Shown here: positions 55,191-63,513 of the stretch, piece after piece | How positions within the stretch are numbered: position 1 is the stretch's first letter | How the letters are laid out: each line of letters opens with the position of its first letter | Assembly: GCA_001890945.1 (NCBI GenBank) | Contig: MLAX01000001.1 | Location: forward strand, 868,001 to 932,000 | Direction of reading: 5' to 3' | DNA length: 64,000 nt | Origin: Alphaproteobacteria bacterium AO1-B | Lineage (GTDB): Bacteria > Pseudomonadota > Alphaproteobacteria > Rhizobiales > Stappiaceae | The notes under the pieces: generated by a model | Database searches by the model: none | Told to the model about the DNA's origin: nothing | The model's input: the letters and a program-made list of their open reading frames with translations, nothing else | Position numbers and translations under genes: made by a program

Positions 55191-56111
55191 TTGCAACACA
55201 GCCCGTCTGATATGCGGCATCTGGAAGCCTTGCTGGATTTCTATCTGGCATCCGGCGTTGATGCGTCGCTGGGTGAAGACGTCGTTGATTGGTTCCAGCT
55301 CTCCGAAGTTCAGGCAAAAGCACGCCAGCAATTTGCCACACCGGAGGCTGCGGCTCAGCCAGTTGCTCCGGGGCAAGGCTCCTCCCAACAAGTTCGGCAG
55401 ATGCCGCCGCAGCACCAATCCCCCTCTCAGCCCGGACCAGCCCCGGCCGCGCCGGTCGTTGGAGCCGGTCCCCGCAGCCCCACCGATCACGGAGCAATCC
55501 CGGATCAGGCGGTCATTTCCATGGCGCGTGAACAAGCCTCCAGCACCGGGTCTCTGGCTGATCTGCGGGCCTGTCTTGAGGCTTTCGACGGCTGCAACTT
55601 GAAACGCACGGCCAAGTCACTCGTGTTTGCCGATGGCAACCCGGATGCAAGAGTTATGTTTATTGGTGAGGCGCCGGGCCGCGATGAGGATCTGCAGGGC
55701 AAACCCTTCGTCGGTCGGTCGGGTCAGCTGCTTGACCGGATGCTGAAGGCAATTGGCCTCGAGAGATCCCAAGTCTATATCGCGAACACCGTCCCCTGGA
55801 GGCCGCCGGGAAACCGGACGCCAACACCGCAGGAGACGGAGATCTGCCGTCCGTTCATCCAGCGCCAGATCGAGTTGGTGAACCCGGATGTCGTTGTATT
55901 TCTAGGCGCAGCCTCTGCGAAGACGCTGCTCGGAGTGCAGGACGGTATCCGGAAAATGCGTGGCCGCTGGATGACCTATCCAGTCGCTGGGCGTCAGGTC
56001 GCAGCTCTGGCCACGTACCATCCGGCCTACCTGTTGCGCAGCCCGCTTGAGAAGAGGCTGTCCTGGCGCGATTTTCTAAGCGTGAAATCCAAGCTGTCCG
56101 AGCTGGGCTGA
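55191..56111 (+). CDS. Family 4-like uracil-DNA glycosylase
   Basis: 306-aa uracil-DNA glycosylase-superfamily protein. Motif 1 is [20 protein letters not shown] and motif 2 is [24 protein letters not shown] is the block between. The N terminus (40-110) is a Pro/Gln/Ala-rich linker. Of the four 4Fe-4S cysteines in thermophilic family 4 enzymes, two seem replaced: Phe in FDGCNLK and Trp in PWRPPGNR. The cluster is therefore probably lost. A TTG start with GGAGAG five bases upstream is used. Confidence 0.88.
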   Translation: MQHSPSDMRHLEALLDFYLASGVDASLGEDVVDWFQLSEVQAKARQQFATPEAAAQPVAPGQGSSQQVRQMPPQHQSPSQPGPAPAAPVVGAGPRSPTDHGAIPDQAVISMAREQASSTGSLADLRACLEAFDGCNLKRTAKSLVFADGNPDARVMFIGEAPGRDEDLQGKPFVGRSGQLLDRMLKAIGLERSQVYIANTVPWRPPGNRTPTPQETEICRPFIQRQIELVNPDVVVFLGAASAKTLLGVQDGIRKMRGRWMTYPVAGRQVAALATYHPAYLLRSPLEKRLSWRDFLSVKSKLSELG

Positions 56112-56421
56112 TCGACGAACTGGGGCGGCGCAAGGCACAGATTGCAAGCTGACCGTTCGGTCAATTTGTTCAAGAAAATGCAGCCGCTACTCAAACACAA
56201 ACTCAAATAGTTGTATTCTGGATAGCAGAGAAAGTTGTGCGGATATGTTGTAAAGGGCTGTAAGAAAACGGGAAAACATACTTGTGGGAAGTATTGCATA
56301 AAAGTCACTTCAAACACATCCTAGAGTCACCGGTAGAATTAACAATATTTTTGCGCTTTGAGGGCTATGGTCTTTCCCCAACTGGAAGTGGTCTTTAACC
56401 GCTGTCAGCTGGAGATTGGAT

Positions 56422-57057
56422 GTGAAGGAAATCTTTGACCGATATTCCGGCGGCTCCAACATCATGGTCCTGGTTCTCGACTTCGAGACCCTTGATTGCG
56501 AGGAGGCGATCGCGACAGATATCACCCGATCCGGATGCCGGATCCGGGACACCTCCCACTCGGAAAAAAACAAACTGATCGGTCTGCGCCTGTCCGGTCT
56601 GGACAAAATGGTCAAGGGCAAGATCCGGGATATCCTGGAAGAAGAGGTCCGGGTTTCATTCTTGTTCGAAGACGATACGAAACGGGAAAAGCGCAAGGAA
56701 AAGCGCCGCACGGTTTCCATCGCGGCCTCGGTTCTTCCAGGACACGGAATGCCTCCGGTGAGTTGTCAGATCGTGGATGCCAGCCTGTCCGGATGCCGCT
56801 TTTTCTGCAATCAGCTGGACGATCTGCCGGACACCATTGCTTTGCGGATCCCGGGCATGGATCTGCCTGTTGGCGGCAGCATCGTCTGGCGCGCCAACGG
56901 CTACGCGGGTGTTAAAATGAACTGGCAGTTCAGCGGGAAGACCGAGTTTATGGCGGCCAAGACGATCCGACCGCCAAGCTTGGCCGAAAAAGCCGGTGCC
57001 AATGGCAGCCGCAAAAAGACCCTGGTGAAACAACCTCACATTATCCCGGCCCGATAA
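56422..57057 (+). CDS. PilZ-domain protein, probably two PilZ-like domains
   Basis: 211-aa protein. The second half (about 95-180) is a PilZ domain with the c-di-GMP motifs: basic KREKRKEKRRT, then DASLSGCRF (the D/N-x-S-x-x-G box). The first half has a matching DITRSGCRI but no RxxxR, so it is likely a degenerate PilZ-like domain that cannot bind. I choose GTG 56422 (GGAGA six bases upstream) over TTG 56416. Probable c-di-GMP effector for motility or surface polysaccharide; no partner gene is adjacent. Confidence 0.82.
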   Translation: MKEIFDRYSGGSNIMVLVLDFETLDCEEAIATDITRSGCRIRDTSHSEKNKLIGLRLSGLDKMVKGKIRDILEEEVRVSFLFEDDTKREKRKEKRRTVSIAASVLPGHGMPPVSCQIVDASLSGCRFFCNQLDDLPDTIALRIPGMDLPVGGSIVWRANGYAGVKMNWQFSGKTEFMAAKTIRPPSLAEKAGANGSRKKTLVKQPHIIPAR

Positions 57058-57147
57058 ACCCGCTGCCTTGTTACGATCGCGCAGTGGTATCTTCCAAACC
57101 AGCACCTATATCTCCTGAAACAACAAATTAGTCAGGATTACCTCTTC

Positions 57148-58005
57148 GTGCTGTCTTCCTTGCGCCGGTTTTTGCCCGGTTTTTTGAAAAATGACGCCCC
57201 CATCATTCCAGTCGTGCGCCTGCAGGGGCCTATTGGCATGTCCAGCCCGTTGCGGCCTGGCCTGTCGTTGGCAACCGCAGCCCTGCCTCTGGAGCGCGCC
57301 TTTTCCATGAAGAAAGCGCCGGCTGTGGCGCTTATCGTGAATTCTCCCGGGGGCTCGCCGGTGCAATCGCGGCTGATTTTCCAGCGGATCCGGGATCTGG
57401 CCAAGGAGAACGAAAAGGACGTTCTGGTCTTTGTTGAGGATGTTGCGGCCAGTGGCGGTTACATGATTGCGCTTGCGGGCGATGAGATCATCGTCGATCC
57501 GTCTTCCGTTGTCGGCTCGATTGGCGTTGTCGCGGCCGGCTTCGGCTTCACGGAGTTGATTGGAAAAATCGGTGTTGAACGCCGGGTCTATACGGCGGGC
57601 AAGAAGAAAGTCACGCTCGATCCGTTCCAGCCGGAAGTGCCCGAAGACATCGAATACCTGAAAACCCTGCAGCAAGAGATCCATGACACCTTCATCGACA
57701 TGGTGAAGTCCCGCCGGGCGGATGTCCTGTCGGAGGATCCGGACCTTTTCACGGGCAAGTTCTGGACGGGATCGAGCGCGGTCAATCTTGGGCTTGTGGA
57801 TTCCCTTGGCGATCTGCGCGGTGTCTTGAAAAAGCGTTACGGCGACAAGGCGGAAGCCAAGTTGATTTCGGCACCGCGCGGCCTGTTCGGCCGCAAAGGG
57901 GGCGTCGGCGTCAACCTGGAGGCCGGAGCCCTGACCGCAGGCCTTGGCAATGAACTGATTTCGGCTGCCGAGGAGCGGCTCATGTGGCAGCGCTTTGGTC
58001 TTTAA
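57148..58005 (+). CDS. S49 family serine peptidase (SppA/SohB-like)
   Basis: 285-aa short-form S49 peptidase. The Ser/Lys dyad is suggested by Ser102 (VAASGGYMIALA) and Lys154 (TAGKKKVTLDPF), a spacing of 52 as in short SppA. Oxyanion region: VNSPGGSP. It lacks a clear N-terminal membrane helix, unlike most SppA, so it may sit in the cytosol or bind the membrane peripherally. Starts with GTG. It is followed by a small membrane protein gene, a common pairing in this class. Confidence 0.9.
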   Translation: MLSSLRRFLPGFLKNDAPIIPVVRLQGPIGMSSPLRPGLSLATAALPLERAFSMKKAPAVALIVNSPGGSPVQSRLIFQRIRDLAKENEKDVLVFVEDVAASGGYMIALAGDEIIVDPSSVVGSIGVVAAGFGFTELIGKIGVERRVYTAGKKKVTLDPFQPEVPEDIEYLKTLQQEIHDTFIDMVKSRRADVLSEDPDLFTGKFWTGSSAVNLGLVDSLGDLRGVLKKRYGDKAEAKLISAPRGLFGRKGGVGVNLEAGALTAGLGNELISAAEERLMWQRFGL

Positions 58006-58052
58006 AAAAACGTATTGAGGGTGTGAGCTAGGTCAGCAACAGGGGATATAAG

Positions 58053-58238
58053 ATGACCGAGTTGATTGGGGCCGCTGCGTTGGCGGTCGGCGGATATTGG
58101 ATTGTCCAACGGATCAAGCGCAAGATGGCGGATGTCGAAGCGCAGATCTCCAAGGCGGCGGCAAAGGCCGATCCGGCCGGGCGCGGCGAAAAGCTTGTAC
58201 TGGATCCTGTCAGCGGGAAGTACCGGCCCCAGAGCTGA
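58053..58238 (+). CDS. Small conserved hypothetical protein with N-terminal hydrophobic segment
   Basis: 61 aa: hydrophobic start (LIGAAALAVGGYWIVQRI), then a charged helix (KMADVEAQISKAAAKADP) and the end LVLDPVSGKYRPQS. AGGGG lies upstream of the ATG, and it follows the S49 peptidase by 47 bases. It looks like a single-pass membrane protein co-transcribed with the peptidase. Function unknown. Confidence 0.75.
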   Translation: MTELIGAAALAVGGYWIVQRIKRKMADVEAQISKAAAKADPAGRGEKLVLDPVSGKYRPQS

Positions 58239-58346
58239 AACGGTTTTCAGCGTCGTCCAGAAACCTTGATGCGGTGGCTCGACCAAAGGACGCCGTGCGC
58301 TATTTTTCCTGACACAAGATATTGAACTCAAAAAGGATTGAGAGCC

Positions 58347-58580
58347 ATGTTGCAGGAGAAGCACGGCGATTTGGACGCTGAAAAGCGAAAGAAACTCATT
58401 ACGCGTTTGCTTGAAGACCTGAGCCGATCAAACCCGGACCTGTACTACCAGCCAACCAGCCAGATCGCACTGCAGATCAAGCAGCAAGTTGATGAAGGCA
58501 CAAACCTCAACAACGACGACCGGGCGCTGCTATCGCCGCTTACACTGCGCGACATAGAAGTGTTGCTGAGCCTGCATTGA
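58347..58580 (+). CDS. Small hypothetical protein
   Basis: 77 aa, soluble, mostly helical (KKLITRLLEDLSRS, SQIALQIKQQVDEG). AAGGA lies about 10 bases before the ATG. Sequence composition is coding-like, but I do not recognise a family. A TTG three codons upstream is an alternative start. Confidence 0.55.
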   Translation: MLQEKHGDLDAEKRKKLITRLLEDLSRSNPDLYYQPTSQIALQIKQQVDEGTNLNNDDRALLSPLTLRDIEVLLSLH

Positions 58581-58719
58581 CGGGCCTAACCCATCGGGCT
58601 TTTTGATTGAAACGCCCAAAGAAGCTCGGCCACATAAAAACGATCAACCTTGGGCGTGAAATCTATCCTGATTTGACGCCCGCTGATTGATGTATCGGAA
58701 CCGACTGCATTCTCGATCC

Positions 58720-59310
58720 CTAGCCGAAAAAACCAGACCCCAAGGCTTTCCGGCGTTTCAGCGGTTCAGATTGCACGGCCTTGCGCTGGATGAACTTGAA
58801 GTGCCCGAGCGCTTCGCGGATCGCCTCATGGACCGGTTTGCGCTCCAGATAATCCATCAACCGGTAGAGATTGATCGGCTGCTTCTGAATGAGCGCTGAC
58901 ACCTTTTCCAATGCGTCATCAAAAGAATAGGTGTCGATGATCTGGCAGGCCGTTTGCGTGGGCGTGAGGATGTAATAGTCCTGCGCGCGCTTCGGCGTGT
59001 AGCGCAGGACATCGAACGGGGATGCCCCAAGCACTTGGGGTTTTGGAATATAGCAGAACACATCATCGGCCTTGTTGTGCAGGACGGACCCGGACGTTTG
59101 CTTGAATCCGTGGGGTTTGAGCTGCTGAACGGCATGTGTGCGCATACCCGGGCTCATGATGTCCGCATCCGAGCGGTCGTAGCGCAGGTCGTCGAACACC
59201 GAAAAGATGTTGAGCCGGTCATCCACCAGCATCATGTAAACGCTGAGATCCCGCTCCGCGCAAAGGGCTTTTGAAGTCTGTGTTTCTGTGCGTACCGAAC
59301 TTGCGTCCAT
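58720..59310 (-). CDS. Hypothetical protein, 196 aa, with a rearranged partial copy at 61.3 kb
   Basis: No family recognised. Soluble, about 196 aa from the ATG at 59310 (AGGAGAC upstream). The central part has CYIPKPQVLGASPFDVLRY, and the C-terminal part DYYILTPTQTACQIIDTYSF and LYRLMDYLERKPVHEAI. A 10-bp direct repeat (GTAGCGCAGG on the plus strand at 58999 and 59179) sits exactly 180 bp apart inside the gene. A second, damaged copy at 61286-61477 lacks precisely that interval. Confidence 0.75.
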   Translation of the reverse strand: MDASSVRTETQTSKALCAERDLSVYMMLVDDRLNIFSVFDDLRYDRSDADIMSPGMRTHAVQQLKPHGFKQTSGSVLHNKADDVFCYIPKPQVLGASPFDVLRYTPKRAQDYYILTPTQTACQIIDTYSFDDALEKVSALIQKQPINLYRLMDYLERKPVHEAIREALGHFKFIQRKAVQSEPLKRRKALGSGFFG

Positions 59311-59404
59311 GATCTGTCTCCTGTTCTTGGAGAGGTAGGACCGACGGGCCGGCGGGCAACTTGGTTTTTCTGAAGCCGGATTGGAGATTTGGTCCAAGTG
59401 TAGT

Positions 59405-59791
59405 TCAAAGCCAAGTCTGCAGAAGAAGCCAAAAGCCCAGCAACATCCCGGGAAGCAAGGTGATCAGCATGGCAAAGCCCCGTTTGCTGCTGTCAAAGAG
59501 AATGAAGTGCAAGACACGCCCAATGAGAAAAACGGCAACAGCCAACCACAACCACAACCGCGCAAGCCCAACCATTTCTGATGCTCCCAGAACCAGGATG
59601 AAAACCGGCGCATTCTCCATCAGGTTTCCGTGAATCCGGATGCGTTTGAAGAGCGTCGCATCATCGCCGTCGCCTCGAAAGACACCACCGATTTTTTCGC
59701 GACGCAGGCCGATCCAGCCGGTCAGCGGGATGAGAGAAATAGCGAGCAGGCTTGTAAAAGTAATTGTGACGGGCAGCAGGACTTGGGTCAT
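59405..59791 (-). CDS. MAPEG family membrane protein
   Basis: 128-aa protein with four hydrophobic segments (VLLPVTITFTSLLAISLIPL at the start, LLPGMLLGFWLLL at the end) and the MAPEG core FKRIRIHGNLMENAPVFILVL, whose Arg/Asn residues mark the family (COG3788 type). Bacterial members may be glutathione-dependent transferases or peroxidases. I use the ATG at 59791. Confidence 0.88.
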   Translation of the reverse strand: MTQVLLPVTITFTSLLAISLIPLTGWIGLRREKIGGVFRGDGDDATLFKRIRIHGNLMENAPVFILVLGASEMVGLARLWLWLAVAVFLIGRVLHFILFDSSKRGFAMLITLLPGMLLGFWLLLQTWL

Positions 59792-59987
59792 TGGTTGTCG
59801 CCTTTGATTTCCATCGGCGATGCAGGCTCCGTTGATGACAACAAAGCGAGCATCCCCGATCAATTGATACTTGATTCATGGATGGCTTCGATCGAAGTGT
59901 CTTACTGATCGAAGGGGCGAGTTGTATGGTTTCCAACCAGGCTCCAGACGAGCCCGGTGTCTATGTCAGTGGGCTGGTCTTGCAGGC

Positions 59988-60305
59988 TCACATGTCCATG
60001 TCCAAAGCTTCTGCGATCTCTATAGTGCCGGTCCCGCTGAGATGAGGACAGCCTTTGGCCAAGGCAATCGCATCTTCCATTGTGTCGGCTTGCAGAACGG
60101 TCATGCCGCTCGCTGGATTGGATCCCCCGTGATCCTCGACACCATCTGGCGTGATCGTTTTCGACGGTCCGACCGGAAGGCTCGGATCAATGACAGCATC
60201 AGCAATGGAGGCGCTCCAGGCTTTCCACGCTTGCATGTGATTGACACCCTCCTCCCGGCTCTGGATGTCAGGCTTCCCGTGATAAATCAGTAAAAATTTG
60301 GGCAT
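59988..60305 (-). CDS. YciI-like protein
   Basis: 105-aa ferredoxin-like-fold protein of the YciI/DGPF group: MPKFLLIYHGKP, then ASIADAVIDPSLPVGPSKTI and TVLQADTMEDAIALAKGCPHL. AAGGAAAG precedes the ATG at 60305. It is divergent from a TetR gene with a 109-bp gap and is probably its target. Biochemical role unknown. Confidence 0.85.
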   Translation of the reverse strand: MPKFLLIYHGKPDIQSREEGVNHMQAWKAWSASIADAVIDPSLPVGPSKTITPDGVEDHGGSNPASGMTVLQADTMEDAIALAKGCPHLSGTGTIEIAEALDMDM

Positions 60306-60414
60306 GTTGAACTTTCCTTGTTTCAATCAAGGAGAGAACGATTGGCACAAATCAAAATATGATAAAGAACATTTTTAGAAGCGGTGCTAAGTACACCTCG
60401 TATCGGAGGAAGCG

Positions 60415-61011
60415 ATGCCCTACAGCGCTGAACATAAGGACAAAACGCGAAAGAAGATTGTGGAGACCGCGCGTGTCCTGTTCAATCGGCATGGCTTCAA
60501 CGGCGTGTCGATCGACATGGTGATGCAGGAAGCTGGGCTGACCCGCGGCGGTTTTTACAATCATTTCAAAAATAAGGAAGAGCTCTTCAGCGAAGCGGTG
60601 ATGAGCTTTCTCATGGGGCGCGGCGCAGAGTGGCGGGAAGATGCCGGTGTCGATGTCAGCAACTTGCGGCCCGAAATGGCCCACCAAATGATCGACGCGT
60701 ATCTGTCGCCGGAACACTTAGATGATCTGGATGGGCAGTGCCCGATGATCGCGTTGCCGTCTGATATTGCAAGGGGTGGGATAGAGGCCCAGCAGTCTTT
60801 TCAGACCCTGTTGGAGGCGATGGTCTCTCTGTTTGAGACAAACATGTCCTTCGACGACAGCACCAACCGGCAGTGGGCGCAAGCGATCGCTGCGCTGTGC
60901 GTCGGCGGAATGGTTCTTTCCCGTGCGTTACCGGATTCAACGCTGGCGAAGGAAGTGCGCGTTGCCGCGGGCCAATCGGCAAAACGTCTCCTGAGCGAAG
61001 GTCAAGGTTAG
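60415..61011 (+). CDS. TetR family transcriptional regulator
   Basis: 198-aa TetR-type repressor. N-terminal helix-turn-helix (KKIVETARVLFNRHGFNGVS, QEAGLTRGGFYNHFKNKEEL), then an all-helical ligand domain with a Cys at about 107 (QCPMIALPSDIARG). The layout resembles regulators next to glutathione or thiol-stress genes. Divergent from the YciI-like gene. Confidence 0.92.
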   Translation: MPYSAEHKDKTRKKIVETARVLFNRHGFNGVSIDMVMQEAGLTRGGFYNHFKNKEELFSEAVMSFLMGRGAEWREDAGVDVSNLRPEMAHQMIDAYLSPEHLDDLDGQCPMIALPSDIARGGIEAQQSFQTLLEAMVSLFETNMSFDDSTNRQWAQAIAALCVGGMVLSRALPDSTLAKEVRVAAGQSAKRLLSEGQG

Positions 61012-61091
61012 GTGTTTGGAGCAGCGGCTGCTCGCAGATCTGGATGTCGTCTCAATTTATTTAGTCGGCTAAGTAATGGGTTTGTTGGGCT

Positions 61092-61119
61092 CCACGCGCC
61101 CTACGAAAAGGGCGCGTGG
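61092..61119. terminator. Hairpin downstream of the TetR gene
   Basis: CCACGCGCCC / GGGCGCGTGG with an A-rich loop. No T-run on either side, so it may be a repeat or a weak terminator. Confidence 0.45.
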
Positions 61120-61127
61120 CTGACATC

Positions 61128-61477
61128 TTAGTCGCTCCGGACAAGGCCGGAGTAGTCTCCGCGCAATTGCAGGGTGACTGTTACGGCTGACTTATCGCGG
61201 TTCCGCCAGAACCAGCCGTGATCCCCCGCGAACGGGGTTTCAAAGCTTCCCTTGCCCGAGGTTTCGCCGCGGCCCTTTTCATAGGTCACGTTTTCCCCGC
61301 CAGCGTGGGCGTAAGGATATAGTAGTCTTGCTCGCGCTTCGGTGTGTAGCGCAGGTCGTCGAACACGGAAAAGATGTTCAGCCGGTCATCCACCAGCATC
61401 ATGTAAACGCTGAGATCCCGCTCTGCTCTAAGCGCTTTTGAAGTCTGTGTTTCCGTGCGTGCCGCACTTTCGTCCAT
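61128..61477 (-). pseudogene. Chimeric gene remnant: head of the 196-aa gene fused to tail of another gene
   Basis: From 61477 leftward the first 44 codons match the gene at 58720-59310, including the bases around its ribosome site. The next codons (YTPKREQDYYILTPT) match it only after skipping 60 codons (parent residues 45-104). It then runs into unrelated sequence and stops after 63 codons at 61286. In another frame, 61128-61316 encodes 62 aa ending a different protein (GSFETPFAGDHGWFWRNR, TVTLQLRGDYSGLVRSD), like the tail of small exported or membrane proteins I have seen in alphaproteobacteria. The two parts meet at the shared bases ACGCCCACG. Confidence 0.75.
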
Positions 61478-61655
61478 GATCTGTCTCCTGTTCTTGGAGA
61501 GGTAGGACGGCGAGGTGGGTGCGTTTTTTCAAAAACATAGGTGCAACCTAAGGGATTAGTTTTCTGATCTTGACAATCAAAGGGTAGTGCTTGAGTTCTG
61601 AGCCGCAAAACCGTTTCTAAGTAATAATTTCACGCAAGATAAAAGGCTGCCTTCA

Positions 61656-63336
61656 TTGAAACCCGATGAACTCCAATATCAAGGTCTAAAAACACTAATC
61701 AATTCATTTGAGGACAAGGGACGGGAGGAGGCTAGATCCTTTCTCAACTGGTTTCTAGAAAATATTTTTCGACTCGATCCAATCGAAGCGGATGACAGCA
61801 TCTGCGACAAGTCAAACGACCGTGGTATAGACGCGATTTACGTTGATAACAATCAAGATGAAATATTGGTCTTCCAAGGAAAAATAAAACAAAGAGAATC
61901 GTCAATCGTCAATCGGCGATGGGCCGTTACGTGAGCTTGCCGGAACGATTACACAACTTGAAACTGTTGAAGCTGTAGATGCGTTGCTTGCTGGCGGCGG
62001 AAATCAGGATCTCAAAAACCTTCTGCACAGGGCGAAAATTAGAGATCTCGTTTCCAACGGCTATACGGTGGTTGGCGCGTTTGTCTCTAACCAGCCGCTT
62101 GATGAGAATGGACGAGAGTTTGCTTCTCAACACGGACGGATACGAGTTTATGATCGAAACAGAATATCTGCCGAATTCATAGACATTGAAGCGGAAGGAG
62201 GTGTTGACGACACCTTTTCTTTTGATCTGTCATATATTGAGCCTCTTCAGATCAAAACAAAGAGTGGTGTAAGTTCTTATGTTCTTCCAGTTCAGGCTAA
62301 AGAACTTGTAGACATGTCTGGGATCGATGATGGAACTCTTTTTTCTCAGAATGTCCGTCAGTCTCTGGGTAACACCAAGGTAAATAGAGCAATGAAAGAA
62401 AGTGTTGCGGACAAGAGTCAGCATCAATTCTTTCCTCTTTATCACAATGGAGTTACTATACTTTGCAAAAAAGCAGAGAGAAAAGATGATAAACTTATAA
62501 TATCTCAATACGTCGTTGTGAATGGAGCTCAGAGCATTTCAACATTCAAAAAGGCGGAAAGTAGTCTCTCAGACGATCTTCGAGTTATCGCGAAGGTTGT
62601 TGAACTAAATGACTCTGACCTCGCTAAAGCGATTACAATTAATAGCAATAACCAAAATGCGATTAAACCGAGAGATCTGAAGTCAACAAATGAAGTCCAA
62701 ATTCGCCTTAAGCATGAGTTTGAGAAGAAATTCTCCGGAAAGTTTGATTACGAAATCAAACGAGGCCAGCACAGTCCGGATGGAGTCGAAGTAATTACTA
62801 ACGAAGAGGCCGGACGGCTACTACTAGCGTTTGATCTTCTTGAGCCAGATTCTTGTCATCAAGTGTATAAGCTTTTCGATGACAAATATACTGAGATCTT
62901 CGCTCGCCCAGCGGTTACTGCTGAGCGTATCGTTTTTTTAAATGAAATAATGAAAGTAATCACGTCATGTATGCCCGCTATTGAATACAAGCCATTGTCA
63001 AGATACGGTCTCACGCGTTTCTTTTTACTATCTGTTGTTTCTGAGATGTTTAGAAAAGATGACGGAATATCTGATTATGTTCGAAATCCAGAAAAAATAC
63101 TGGGCGATAAGCTACCTACGTTTCTCAGTGCAGTCGGTGCAGCGCTAGGCTCAATGGTCATCGACCTAAATTACGAGGTCAAGCAACGCGGAGATTCTTT
63201 TGACTACAAGGGAGATCTAAAAAGTCCTGCCAAGATACGCGAGCTGAGGGAAGAGTTGCTCAAGAGCTACGAAAAGGAGATCGCAAAGGGCAAAACGCAG
63301 CAAGTTTCACAAATCATAACTGAGCAGGAAGCTTGA
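61656..63336 (+). pseudogene. AIPR-type abortive infection (phage defence) gene, frameshifted
   Basis: AIPR-family protein split into two frames: 61656-61934 (92 aa) and a frame continuing to 63336. The N-terminal part has a nuclease-like motif, Asp59 in RGIDAIYVD and Gln74-x-Lys76 in LVFQGK, resembling Mrr-type PD-(D/E)xK sites. The C-terminal part has AIPR signatures FPLYHNGVTILCKK and QYVVVNGAQSISTF. Removing one copy of a 7-bp tandem duplication (61899-61912) joins both into 557 codons with no stop. Starts with TTG. A+T-rich, unlike neighbours, so likely acquired. It may be dead or switchable. Confidence 0.85.
61899..61912 (+). repeat. 7-bp tandem duplication causing the AIPR frameshift
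   Basis: TCGTCAATCGTCAA is two direct copies of TCGTCAA. One copy keeps the frame through RESSIGDGPLRELAGTI; two copies shift it and stop translation at 61934. Confidence 0.85.
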
Positions 63337-63513
63337 CATCTTTTGACATGGACTGAGGAAAACTGGGTTTGACTTATGAGTATTTATTCTTTCAGACTTA
63401 CCTATTGCCTCAACCCTTGACCTCTCCGGTCCTCCGTGGCACCTGTCGCGCCAACAGGCGAGGGGAGCCCTTGCCGGATTTACCCAAGCCTCCGTTCTCA
63501 GGAACACGAAAAC

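Noticed and set aside
61656..61934. A separate small gene of 92 codons ahead of the AIPR frame
   Set aside because: Removing one 7-bp unit fuses it in frame to the following sequence, so it is the N terminus of the same gene.
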